DNA from: Isosphaera pallida ATCC 43644
GTDB lineage: Bacteria > Planctomycetota > Planctomycetia > Isosphaerales > Isosphaeraceae
Direction of reading: 5' to 3'
Length of the DNA: 64,000 bases
Assembly (NCBI RefSeq): GCF_000186345.1
Contig: NC_014962.1
Location: 4,554,450 to 4,618,449 of the forward strand
Part shown: positions 46,739 through 55,611 of the stretch, piece by piece
Numbering within the stretch: position 1 is the stretch's first letter
Layout of the letters: each line of letters starts with the position of its first letter
Made by a program: the position numbers and the translations under genes
Notes under the pieces: generated by a model
Seen by the model: only the letters and a program-made list of their open reading frames with translations
Database searches by the model: none
What the model was told of the DNA's origin: nothing

Positions 46739-48454
46739 ATGATCGTTCAGGAACTCAACGCAATCCAACAGAAGTTCGGTTATTTGCCCGAGGAGGAGTT
46801 GCGGGCGTTCTCGAAACGGTCGCAGATTCCGATGTATCGTCTGCATGAGGTGGCCAGCTTCTTTCCTCATTATCGGTTGAAACCCCCGGCCACTGGCACA
46901 GTACTGATCTGCCGCGACCTCGCCTGCCACCTGGCCGGAGCGTCGCGCCTGCTGCAAACCCTCAAAGCCACTGCGCGGGAGACCGACGAGCGAATCGAGG
47001 TCGGCGGCGTCAGCTGCCTGGGCCAGTGCGACCGCGCTCCAGCCCTCCTGATCAACGACCAAGTGATTTGGGGCCAAACCGAGTCGCAACTGCGAGCCTT
47101 GACCCGAGACTCGGTCCACCAGCGCACCCGTGGGGTCCATGACGAGCTGGACAAGGGACCAACCGGCTGGCAGATCGACCCCTACGAAGGCCAACCACGC
47201 TACGAGGCGGTCGGTCTGATGCTTGATGGCGAATTATCCCCCGAGAAGATGATTCAGGAGTTGGAACTCTCCGGCCTCTTCGGTCTGGGCGGAGCTGGCG
47301 GTGCCACCCACGGCAAATGGAGCGAGGTCCGCAAGGAACCCGGTGCCACCAAGTACATTGTTTGCAACGCCGACGAATCCGAACCCGCCGCTTTCAAGGA
47401 CCGCGAACTTCTGCTCCGCGTCCCTCACTTGGTCATCGAGGGGATGACGCTGGCAGCCCTCACGGTAGGGGCTGAAAAAGGGTATCTTTACATTCGTCAC
47501 GAATATCACGATCAAATCGCGGCGGTCGAGGCGGCGCTGGCGGAGGCCCGCGAGCGGGGGATTCTCGGTCAGAGGATTCTGGGAAGCGATCGCACATTCG
47601 AGTTAGAAGTATTCATCAGTCCGGGCGGTTACATTTGCGGCGAGCAAACAGCGTTGTTGGAGGCGATGGAGGATCGTCGGGCCGAGCCGCGCAACCGGCC
47701 ACCCCAACCGATGAAGGCCGGTCTGTGGGGCTGCCCGACGGTGCTGAACAACGTCGAGACCTTGGCGTGGACCCCGGCGATCGCGTTGAAGGGGGGTAAG
47801 TGGTACGCGGGGCTGGGGGTCAACGGGGCGACTGGAATGCGGTTCGTCTCGATCAGCGGCGACGTGAAACGTCCGGGGGTGTACGAGTTGCCCTTCGGCG
47901 GCACGGTGGGGGAACTCATCAAGCACGCCGGGGGTCTCAAGGGAACTCAGAGTGTCCAGGCAATCGCGCCCTCGGGACCCTCGGGCGGCTTTCTGCCGGC
48001 GAGGCTGCGGGTCGACCAGGTGTCCCGCAAGTTTGCCGAACGGTTCTTCACTGGGGGACGGACCGAAATGTCGATCCTCGACCTGCCGCTGGACAAACCA
48101 ACGATGCGGATGCTCGATGTGCCGCTGTTGTCGGCGGTGGTGGTGATCGGTTCGGAGGCCAACCTGCTGGACCTGGCCAAAAACTGCCTGGAGTTTTACC
48201 GCAACGAGTCGTGCGGCAAGTGCGTCCCCTGTCGGATCGGCAGCCAAAAGCTGGTCGAGATCGCCGAGGATCTAATCCAACACCACGGGGCGATGTCGCC
48301 TCAGCGCGCCGAGGCGATCGACGACCTGGCCACGGCGATGATTCAAACCTCTATCTGCGGCCTGGGTCAGGTCGCGCCCCTGCCGCTGACAACCCTGATG
48401 ACGTATTTCCCCAATTTGTTCCGGAAAACCGACTTGCCGAAGACACGATCCTGA
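46739..48454 (+). CDS. NuoE-NuoF fusion NADH dehydrogenase (diaphorase) subunit
   Basis: 571 residues. Residues 1-125 are a thioredoxin-like NuoE domain with [2Fe-2S] ligands C58, C63, C93 and C97 in the normal C-x4-C/C-x3-C pattern. Residues 150-571 are NuoF: VCNADESEPAAFKDREL (NADH/FMN site), GGYICGEQTALLEAMED, an SLBB segment, and the [4Fe-4S] ligands C492, C495, C498 (ESCGKCVPCRIGS) and C540. The FMN loop reads GLGGAGGATHGKW instead of the usual GRGGAGFPTGLKW. AGGAAA lies 7 bases upstream of ATG 46739. This is the HoxF/FdsB architecture, but no hydrogenase or formate dehydrogenase gene is nearby; the next gene supplies the downstream iron-sulfur chain. Confidence 0.9.
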   Translation: MIVQELNAIQQKFGYLPEEELRAFSKRSQIPMYRLHEVASFFPHYRLKPPATGTVLICRDLACHLAGASRLLQTLKATARETDERIEVGGVSCLGQCDRAPALLINDQVIWGQTESQLRALTRDSVHQRTRGVHDELDKGPTGWQIDPYEGQPRYEAVGLMLDGELSPEKMIQELELSGLFGLGGAGGATHGKWSEVRKEPGATKYIVCNADESEPAAFKDRELLLRVPHLVIEGMTLAALTVGAEKGYLYIRHEYHDQIAAVEAALAEARERGILGQRILGSDRTFELEVFISPGGYICGEQTALLEAMEDRRAEPRNRPPQPMKAGLWGCPTVLNNVETLAWTPAIALKGGKWYAGLGVNGATGMRFVSISGDVKRPGVYELPFGGTVGELIKHAGGLKGTQSVQAIAPSGPSGGFLPARLRVDQVSRKFAERFFTGGRTEMSILDLPLDKPTMRMLDVPLLSAVVVIGSEANLLDLAKNCLEFYRNESCGKCVPCRIGSQKLVEIAEDLIQHHGAMSPQRAEAIDDLATAMIQTSICGLGQVAPLPLTTLMTYFPNLFRKTDLPKTRS

Positions 48455-48565
48455 CTTGAGTTGAGGTCAAGGACTTCGCGCGAATTGATTCAACCTGATT
48501 TTCGTTGCGCTTGAATTGAGTGCCACCCCTTCCAAGACCCTTTCCCATCCAGTGGATTCCGTTCT

Positions 48566-50938
48566 ATGAACGCACCCGTTTCCAACGTCAACGGAACCCA
48601 GCTGTCCACGCTCCGTGTCACCATCGACGGTCAGCCGATCGAGGTCGCCGCGGGGACCACGATCTTGGAAGCGGCCCGTCGTCTAGGAATCGATATTCCC
48701 ATTTTGTGCCACCGCGACGACCTACGCGGGGTGGGGGTCTGCCGAGTGTGCGCTGTGGAGGTCAAAGGGGCGCGGACGATGGCTGCCGCCTGCGTCCGCC
48801 CCGTCGAGAACAACATGGAGGTCTCGACTCACCACACCAGCGCCAAGGTGAACCGCTCGGTGGCGACGCTGTTGGAATTGCTGATCACCGACAACCTGGT
48901 GGCGCGTCGTCCCGACCATAAGTTCGGCGAAAACGAACTGGAGACGCTGGCGCGTCGGTTCGGGGTGACCGGGCGGCTCAACGCCAAGGTCGCCGGAGCG
49001 GCGACCCGATTCCCGGCCCCAACAACCAACCGGGGCCAGGATTTCTCCTCACCGATCATCGCGGTGGACCACAACGCCTGCATTCTTTGCGATCGTTGCA
49101 TTCGAGCGTGCAACGATCTCAAGGCGAATCATGTGATGGGACGGATGGGCAAGGGGTATCAATCCCGGATCGCCTTCGACCTGGACCAGCTGATGGGCGA
49201 ATCCTCCTGCGTGGCGTGCGGCGAGTGCATGGTGGTTTGCCCCACCGGAGCACTGGCGCACAAAGGGTTCGTCAAGCCAGAGGTGCTGGAGGGCCAGGTC
49301 GATCCCAAGAAGCGGGTTCGCCCGGCGACCGCCGAGGAACTGGCGGCCCATCCCCTGTTCCAGGGGGTCTCGGCCCAGTTCCTCAAATGGAACGAGGGGG
49401 CGGTGGTGCGGCGGTCCTACAAGGCCGGCGAGGTGATCTGCCGCGAAGGAGAGTACGGACGAACCGCCTTCTACATCGAGGAAGGCGAGGTCGAAATCTT
49501 TCTCGCCACCCAAATGGGACGAGTCGCCAACCGGCCCCGCAAGGGCAAGCTGCTGGGGCTGTTCCCCACCCTCTCCTTCGGCGGACGGCTCGAGACGGCT
49601 CCCCGTCTCGGTTCGGGCGATCACGACCCCGACCGCTTCATCCACATCGACGCCCCAGTGTCTCTGGAAACCTGCCACCCGGTCGCCACCCTGGAAAAAG
49701 GCGAGCTGTTCGGCGAACAGGCGGTCCTCACCAACCAGCCCCGCAGCGCCACTGCCCGTGCCCGAACCGACGTGGTGGTCTTGGAGATGCTCCGCAACGT
49801 GGTCTACATGCTGCGACGCAACAAAGCCTACCGCGAATTGATCGACTCCAAGTTCGTCAAGCGAACCCTGGCCAACTTCGTCCAGTCGCTGCCGATGTTC
49901 ATGGACCTCACCCGCAACAACGAACAAACCGCCTTTCTCGTAGGCTATCTGCTGCCACGGGTCGAACTGGTCCGGCTCGACCCCGGCGCGGTGATTTTCC
50001 GCCAGGGCGACCAGGCCGAAGATTTTTACATGGTGGCGCGGGGATTCGTGAAAGTCGCGCAACGCACCGCCGCCGGCGAACGGATCCTCAACTATTTGGG
50101 CAAAGGATCGTTCTTCGGCGAAATCGGCCTGCTGGCCGGCTTCGAGGAGGTGCGCGAGCTGGCCCCCAACGGCGTCCGCACCGCCACTTGCTCAGCGCTC
50201 GATCATGTGGATCTCATCAAAATCTCGCACAACCACTTCCGAACGATCATGCGGGAGTTTCCCAACGTGCGGCGCTTCCTGCTGAACACCGCGGTGGAAC
50301 GGCTCAAAGAGCAGGCCGAACACCTCAGCCGTCTGGAGAGTCGGCCTCTAGCCGCGTTCCTGGAACAAGGTTTGATGGAGGCGCAAAGCCTTCTGGTGCT
50401 AGACCTTGAAAAATGCACCCGGTGTGACGAATGTACTAAGGCCTGTTCTGACTCGCACGAGGGCGTCACGCGGCTGATCCGCGAGGGGTTGCGGTTCGAC
50501 CGCTTCCTAGTGGCGAGCTCCTGCCGCAGTTGCCTGGACCCGACCTGCCTGCCCGCCTGCCCAGTGGACGCGATCAACCGTAACGGCAAAAGTCTGGAAA
50601 TTCGTATCAAGGATCACTGCATCGGCTGCGGCAAGTGCGCGGAAAACTGTCCCTACGGCAACATCAACATGGTTGAACTCGAACCGCCGCGCCGCAAGCG
50701 CGACGCCGAACTGACCACCGCCGAGGAGGTGGTCCTGCCCCGTCGTTCCTTTGAGACGGAGGAGGCCGACCCCACCGGACGACGGGTCGCGCGGGGACCG
50801 CTCAAGGCGACCACCTGCGACCTTTGCTCCAGCTACGACGGCATCCCCAGTTGCGTTTACGCCTGCCCCCACGACGCGGCCCACCGCATGAAAGGTCAGG
50901 AGCTCTTGGACCTCGTGGCCGCGGCCCGACGGGTTTGA
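48566..50938 (+). CDS. Iron-sulfur/cyclic-nucleotide-binding fusion protein (NuoG-like N-terminus, two cNMP domains, four-cluster ferredoxin)
   Basis: 790 residues. The order is: [2Fe-2S] ferredoxin with C48, C59, C62 and C76 (GVGVCRVCAVEVKG); two [4Fe-4S] motifs C172/175/178/182 and C215/218/221/225; a first cNMP-binding domain (about 265-425) with an intact-looking phosphate cassette FGEQAVLTNQPRSATA; a second (about 440-575) with FGEIGLLAG and RTATCS; then a DmsB/NrfC-type ferredoxin with sixteen Cys in four groups (C617-627, C653-665, C685-695, C751-767). The NuoG N5 (His-Cys3) ligands between the first two regions are missing. Total capacity is seven clusters. The protein has no signal peptide, so it is cytoplasmic. 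It should take electrons from the NuoEF-like subunit, possibly gated by a nucleotide, and pass them to the membrane. Confidence 0.92.
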   Translation: MNAPVSNVNGTQLSTLRVTIDGQPIEVAAGTTILEAARRLGIDIPILCHRDDLRGVGVCRVCAVEVKGARTMAAACVRPVENNMEVSTHHTSAKVNRSVATLLELLITDNLVARRPDHKFGENELETLARRFGVTGRLNAKVAGAATRFPAPTTNRGQDFSSPIIAVDHNACILCDRCIRACNDLKANHVMGRMGKGYQSRIAFDLDQLMGESSCVACGECMVVCPTGALAHKGFVKPEVLEGQVDPKKRVRPATAEELAAHPLFQGVSAQFLKWNEGAVVRRSYKAGEVICREGEYGRTAFYIEEGEVEIFLATQMGRVANRPRKGKLLGLFPTLSFGGRLETAPRLGSGDHDPDRFIHIDAPVSLETCHPVATLEKGELFGEQAVLTNQPRSATARARTDVVVLEMLRNVVYMLRRNKAYRELIDSKFVKRTLANFVQSLPMFMDLTRNNEQTAFLVGYLLPRVELVRLDPGAVIFRQGDQAEDFYMVARGFVKVAQRTAAGERILNYLGKGSFFGEIGLLAGFEEVRELAPNGVRTATCSALDHVDLIKISHNHFRTIMREFPNVRRFLLNTAVERLKEQAEHLSRLESRPLAAFLEQGLMEAQSLLVLDLEKCTRCDECTKACSDSHEGVTRLIREGLRFDRFLVASSCRSCLDPTCLPACPVDAINRNGKSLEIRIKDHCIGCGKCAENCPYGNINMVELEPPRRKRDAELTTAEEVVLPRRSFETEEADPTGRRVARGPLKATTCDLCSSYDGIPSCVYACPHDAAHRMKGQELLDLVAAARRV

Positions 50939-51095
50939 TCCCCCAACCCCAACCAAGCGACTTGACCCCGAAGCCGGTCTTCGTTCCTCCGCTCCGCGAT
51001 TCCCCGAGGATTGGCTCGATGTCCCCCGGTGACAACCTCAAACAGGGCCAAGAAGCGGTTCGGACCGCCCGCCCGCGACGCGACCGCTCCGAGTG

Positions 51096-51510
51096 ATGAT
51101 CGCAACCCAGACGATCCCCAGCGGGGCCGTCACCCACGCCAACACCGCCCAACCCGGTCTGGGCAGCGTCAACGTCAACATCCATCTCGATGCCATGAAC
51201 CACGAGGTGCTCATTGAAAAGATCCAACGTCGGCACCGTTCCCCATCAGCACGCCCTCAAGGTGGTTGACGGCGTCCCGATCTCGTTGCGAACCCAGGCC
51301 CGGTTCTTAGAGCCGCACGCCGCGGCGCTGCCCCGTCACGTCGGCTTCAACGACCCTACCCCGTCCGAAACCCATGAGGACGCGCTGTACAATCCGATGG
51401 GCAACCGCGTGGCCCAACACCGCGCGGCCGACGCCGCGTCCGCGCCCCACCTAGGCACGAGCCGCGACCGCTTCGGCTGGAAGCGGTCGAACCGGATGGG
51501 ACGGAAGTGA
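51096..51510 (+). pseudogene. Frameshifted small gene of unknown function
   Basis: Two frames with GC-rich third positions abut. From ATG 51096 one reads MIATQTIPSGAVTHANTAQP to HEVLIE. Then, one base later after the AAAA run at 51216-51219, the coding bias moves to the next frame (RSNVGTVPHQHALKVVDG) through to the stop at 51510, ending KRSNRMGRK. Removing one A would give a single 137-codon gene. It could be a decayed gene, a sequencing error or two overlapping small genes. I do not recognise the product. It lies between the iron-sulfur/cNMP gene and rpiA; the rest of the gap (50939-51095) shows nothing. Confidence 0.45.
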
Positions 51511-51532
51511 TCCTAAATGGACGGGAGACTCA

Positions 51533-52339
51533 GTGGTGGCCTCGACCACGCAATTTGAATTGGCACTGGAGTTGATCCGACCAGGCGACGTGATTGGTCT
51601 GGGAACCGGCCGCGCCGCCCAGGCGTTCCTCGTCGAACTGGCTCGAAAAGTTCAAGAGGGTCTGGAGATCCGGGGCGTCGCCACCTCTCAGCGCACCGAG
51701 GCGTTGGCTCGAACTCTGGGGATTCCCCTGATCGAACTCGACGAGGTGGAAACCGTCGATTTGACGGTGGACGGAGCCGACGAAATCGCCCCCAACCTCG
51801 ATCTCATTAAGGGTCTGGGCGGGGCGCTGATTCGGGAGAAGATGGTGGCCGCCGCCTCGCGGCGGTTCGTGGTGGTGGCCGGTCCCGGCAAGGAGTTCGA
51901 CCGTCTGGGAGGACGAGGTGTCCTGCCGGTAGAGGTGGTGCCCTTCGCGGTGGAGCATCTCCGGCGTCGCCTGCTCAAAATGGGCTTCGACTCCCGGCCC
52001 CGCATGGCCAAGGTCGGCGCTGAGTGGTTCCGCCGCGGCCTGGAGGGGCTGTTCCTCACCGACAACGGCAACCCCCTCCTGGAAGTCGCGGTCACCCCCG
52101 ACCAACTGGCCAATCCTCACGAGGTTCAGCGCCAATTGCACGACCTGCCGGGCGTGGTGGGCACCGGCCTGTTCCTGGGTATGGCCCAGGTCGCTTTGAT
52201 CGGCCCCAACCCGGTCGATTCTCAGGAATCCAGCGCGGAAATCGCCCGCGTCCCATCGCCCGACTTTGCCAACAACTACCCCCTCCGCATCTTGACCGCG
52301 CCCGGCGTGGATTGGGATCAATTCCGCGCCCGTCCCTGA
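51533..52339 (+). CDS. rpiA: Ribose-5-phosphate isomerase A
   Basis: 268 residues. It interconverts ribose-5-phosphate and ribulose-5-phosphate in the pentose phosphate pathway. Motifs are VIGLGTGRAAQAF (phosphate loop), TVDGADEIAPNLDLIKGLGG with the catalytic Asp, and ALIREKMVAAAS with catalytic Lys/Glu; the C-terminal DLPGVVGTGLFLGMA also fits. RpiA is usually about 220-230 residues; the extra length is mainly at the C-terminus. Two adjacent GTG codons (51533, 51536) are possible starts, with GGGAG about 8 bases upstream. It interrupts the electron-transfer gene set without an obvious functional link. Confidence 0.93.
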   Translation: MVASTTQFELALELIRPGDVIGLGTGRAAQAFLVELARKVQEGLEIRGVATSQRTEALARTLGIPLIELDEVETVDLTVDGADEIAPNLDLIKGLGGALIREKMVAAASRRFVVVAGPGKEFDRLGGRGVLPVEVVPFAVEHLRRRLLKMGFDSRPRMAKVGAEWFRRGLEGLFLTDNGNPLLEVAVTPDQLANPHEVQRQLHDLPGVVGTGLFLGMAQVALIGPNPVDSQESSAEIARVPSPDFANNYPLRILTAPGVDWDQFRARP

Positions 52340-52487
52340 CGGTTCGTTGGTCTTGGTTCAAGGGGCCTCGGTTCGGTTTCGGTTCACTTGATGGCGTGAC
52401 GTTTCTTCCCTTCCGTTCCCTTGCGCTCGCTCCCCAGTTGCTTCCGTCGCTTCCGGGCTCGATTTCCCGTGTTGAGGTGATCGTTTC

Positions 52488-53672
52488 GTGTTGCTCGATC
52501 GCGCCAATCTGCTCCATCGCGCCGACCGCCCGCAACGGACCGGTATCCAAACCATCCACGCGGTTTGGATCGCGGTGGCTCTCACCCTGTTCGTTCTCTC
52601 GACGCTCTGGTACGCCACCGCCTCGCTAGCCGCCGGGCGTCTGCTGGGCGGCTCCAGTCTCCCAGGGTTGACCCTAGGCATTCTGGGTGGAGCAATCATC
52701 CTGTTCGAGTTCCTGTTGGGTTGGCGCAAGTCGAATCGAGTTCGACGGTTCGGCCGGGTCAAAACCTGGATGGCCGGTCACATCTGGCTTGGCCTCGTCA
52801 GCCTGCCTTTGATTCTGCTCCACTGTGGAATTGTCCACTGGGGCGGGGAATTGACCACGATCTTGATGGTTCTGATGATCGTCGCGGTGGCCAGCGGGGT
52901 CTATGGTCTGATCTTGCAAAACCGCATCCCCCGAATGATGCTCCGCGAACTCAGCGCCGAGACGATCTACTCCCAGATTCCCCGCCAAGCCGCCCTCAAC
53001 ATGGTCGAGGCTGACCATCTGGTGCTGGCGGTGTGCGGCCCTCCCGAACCAGTTCCCAACGACGACTCCGCGGCGAACTCAAGCGGTCAATCGGCCGCTC
53101 ACCCCCTTGTCGATCGGTTGCCCCGCTTCGCTCCCGACGCTGAGAACTCTGAGGAGGAACGCGACCGCGACCTGCTGGTCAGCCCCGAGACCGCCGCCTT
53201 CCTGACCGTCAGCTCGTCGCAGTCGTTCGGCAACATCAAGGGACGAGTCGTCCGCACCCGCGCCCAGACCGCCCTGCTTCCCGAAGCCGAACCGCTGCGC
53301 GGCTTTTACGAAACGATAGTCCGTCCCTACTTGCGGTTGGGCAACGGTTCCATGCCCGCCGAGAACTGGGAGCCGGTCCAAGCGTCCCGTGGTTCTCGTC
53401 GCTCTCGCCGTCCCCGCCGCGCTACGATCTCCCCGCTGGCTGATCCCCAACGCGCCTCGGAACTCCTCGCCCAACTCAAAACCAAGCTCCCCACTGCTGC
53501 CCACGAGGTGGTTGACCGGCTGGCCGATCTGGTCGACCAACGCCGCCAGTTCGACCGCCAGGCCGTTTTACATCGTCGGCTCCACTCCTGGTTGGGACTT
53601 CATCTGCCGGTCTCGACGGCGTTAGTTGTACTGATGTTCGTTCATATCTATTACGCAGTTTTTTCCTGGTGA
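52488..53672 (+). CDS. Predicted di-haem b membrane protein
   Basis: 394 residues, five membrane helices. TM1-TM2 lie near 22-48 and 59-78, TM3 near 97-117 and TM4 near 121-144. A roughly 210-residue soluble, charged loop follows, then TM5 at the C-terminus (about 370-393). TM3 has H98 and H112, and TM5 has H372 and H386, each pair 14 residues apart. This H-x13-H geometry on two helices matches bis-His ligation of two stacked b haems across a membrane (as in ferric reductases and NADPH oxidases). GAGGTGAT lies 7 bases before the GTG start. Its stop region holds the ribosome site of the ten-haem cytochrome gene, so both are in one operon. I do not know a named family for it. Confidence 0.78.
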   Translation: MLLDRANLLHRADRPQRTGIQTIHAVWIAVALTLFVLSTLWYATASLAAGRLLGGSSLPGLTLGILGGAIILFEFLLGWRKSNRVRRFGRVKTWMAGHIWLGLVSLPLILLHCGIVHWGGELTTILMVLMIVAVASGVYGLILQNRIPRMMLRELSAETIYSQIPRQAALNMVEADHLVLAVCGPPEPVPNDDSAANSSGQSAAHPLVDRLPRFAPDAENSEEERDRDLLVSPETAAFLTVSSSQSFGNIKGRVVRTRAQTALLPEAEPLRGFYETIVRPYLRLGNGSMPAENWEPVQASRGSRRSRRPRRATISPLADPQRASELLAQLKTKLPTAAHEVVDRLADLVDQRRQFDRQAVLHRRLHSWLGLHLPVSTALVVLMFVHIYYAVFSW

Positions 53673-53680
53673 GGCACGCG

Positions 53681-55453
53681 ATGGCTCAACATTCGGCCCG
53701 CCCAGTTCCCGACGCCAACCTAGCCGCTCCGGCGACGACCGGCAAGAAACGGACCGCGCGGATTCCGTTGGATTACTACAAACGCGGCGACGACCTGAGC
53801 CGTTCCCGCAAGCGGCTGCTGTTGCTGGCGTTGCTCGCGGCCGTCGGCTACATCGCGGTGGGCGAAGCGGCCCGACGCGGGCCGCGTGGCGGCTCGGCCG
53901 GCGGGTTTGGCCTACCGGTCGCTTGGTCGGCCACTGCGCGGATCAATCATGGACCCGTCCACGCCGTCCACGCCTCGTTCGAGCATCGTTGCGACGCCTG
54001 CCACGGACCTTCTCCCAACTCCGGCGGCGGGGATCCTGACCGAATCCTTCCCAACGACCCTTGGCGGGTGGCCAACGAAAAATGCCTCGATTGCCACGCG
54101 GGGCCGGTCCATCATGCCAACATGACGAAAACCGACAAGCAAGCGGGACAGCGTTGCGGCGAGTGTCACCGCGATCACCAGGGACGCGACGCCAACCTGA
54201 CTGCTATGGCCGATGCGGCCTGTCTGACGTGTCACGCCAATCTCAAGCCTCACCTTGGGTCGGGCCACCCCAAGGCAATCCAACCCAACTCGGTGGTCGT
54301 GACCGGATTCATGGCCGGTGGTCATCCCGACTTCAATTTGCCCAAGACCGACGACTCGGGACTCAAGTTCAACCACGCCCTACACATGGCCCCCGGCCTG
54401 GGTCAGGGCTATCGACTCAAGCCGCCCTACGAAGGACGCTACGCCGTCAACGACTCCGGCCAGGTTCAACTCGAATGCGCGTCGTGTCACGTCATTGAAC
54501 GTGACGATCTCAACGTCAAGGGTCTTCCCGCCGCCGTGGCCGACTCGGTGGCCCCCACCATCGAGGCAGCCCGTGAGTTCGTCCGCATCGACTACCAACG
54601 GCATTGCGTCGCTTGCCATGAAACCACGGTCGATGTCGTCACCGGAGATGACGACGGCAACCAACCCCGCCCGTTGAGGGTTCCCCACGGTTGGAACATG
54701 AGTGAGATCCGTTCGTTCCTCAAAGGAGCGATCGCCGCCGATCTGCTCCGAACCCACCCCGACCTCGACAAGCCCCGACCCCGCCGGATGCCTGGCGCAA
54801 GGTCCGACGCCGCTGCCGCGACCACCACGCTCCGAGCCGAACGCGATCGTCGGGTCCGCGAGGCCGAAGCCCGTTTGCACGGCACCAACGGGGCCTGCGT
54901 CACGTGTCACCGCTACACCCGCGAGGATGGCAAGACCAAGTTGGTCCTAACCGCCGCCGATCTCGACACGTCCGGCCTCCCCTCATGGGACGTGGAACGC
55001 CCCAAAGTGCCCGACGTCTGGCTTCCTCACGGCCGGTTCAACCACACCGCCCACCGCGCCTTCGACTGTCGCGGTTGCCACGCTCAAGCCTATGGGCCGT
55101 CCGAGCAGGACCTCGCGGCGGGATTCCACCTCTTCCAATCCGACGACGCCAACAAGATTGGCGACGGCGCGGTCATGATCCCGCCGATCAAAACCTGCTA
55201 CCAATGTCACTTCAATCACGACGGTTCCAACGCGGTAGCCCTCTCGCTCCTACCCAGCTCCTGGATGCAGGGTTTGCTCGGCACGACGATCTCTTCGGCC
55301 CCCCGCGGCGTCCGCAACAATTGCACCGAGTGCCACGGCTACCACAACCGCACTCATCCCCTTCAGGGACCGGGTGCCGAAGTCCACGCGCCTGAAACGC
55401 GCCAGGCAATCGAGAGCTGGATCGGCCTGCACGGGGTTTCCGCGTCTCCCTGA
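53681..55453 (+). CDS. Membrane-anchored ten-haem cytochrome c
   Basis: 590 residues from MAQHSARPVPDANLAAP; GGTGAGG lies 6-7 bases upstream. A GTG at 53669 overlapping the previous stop is the alternative. A basic cytoplasmic segment and one N-terminal helix (KRLLLLALLAAVGYIAVGEA, about 50-65) anchor it, with the rest in the periplasm. Ten CxxCH motifs are present in order: CDACH, CLDCH, CGECH, CLTCH, CASCH, CVACH, CVTCH, CRGCH, CYQCH, CTECH. Many extra His (for example FNHTAHRAFDCRGCH) could be distal ligands, as in cytochrome c3/c7-type modules. It probably receives electrons from the di-haem b protein encoded just upstream. Confidence 0.9.
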   Translation: MAQHSARPVPDANLAAPATTGKKRTARIPLDYYKRGDDLSRSRKRLLLLALLAAVGYIAVGEAARRGPRGGSAGGFGLPVAWSATARINHGPVHAVHASFEHRCDACHGPSPNSGGGDPDRILPNDPWRVANEKCLDCHAGPVHHANMTKTDKQAGQRCGECHRDHQGRDANLTAMADAACLTCHANLKPHLGSGHPKAIQPNSVVVTGFMAGGHPDFNLPKTDDSGLKFNHALHMAPGLGQGYRLKPPYEGRYAVNDSGQVQLECASCHVIERDDLNVKGLPAAVADSVAPTIEAAREFVRIDYQRHCVACHETTVDVVTGDDDGNQPRPLRVPHGWNMSEIRSFLKGAIAADLLRTHPDLDKPRPRRMPGARSDAAAATTTLRAERDRRVREAEARLHGTNGACVTCHRYTREDGKTKLVLTAADLDTSGLPSWDVERPKVPDVWLPHGRFNHTAHRAFDCRGCHAQAYGPSEQDLAAGFHLFQSDDANKIGDGAVMIPPIKTCYQCHFNHDGSNAVALSLLPSSWMQGLLGTTISSAPRGVRNNCTECHGYHNRTHPLQGPGAEVHAPETRQAIESWIGLHGVSASP

Positions 55454-55507
55454 CCAAGACGAGCAAGAGAATCTTGTACGGGGATATTTTCACGTTGGAT
55501 TGCCTCT

Positions 55508-55529
55508 CCCAACCGGCTTACCGGTTGGG
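55508..55529 (+). terminator. Hairpin after the ten-haem cytochrome gene
   Basis: CCCAACCGG (55508-55516) and CCGGTTGGG (55521-55529) form a perfect 9-bp stem with a CTTA loop, 55 bp after the stop. AAATT follows rather than a T-run, so termination strength is uncertain; convergent genes on both sides could use it. Confidence 0.55.
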
Positions 55530-55611
55530 AAATTCGGCACTCCCACGTGTGAAACGCCGCACCGACCCAGATTCGGTTGGGTTGGGTCGTGAGTCGATGC
55601 CACTTAGTTGG

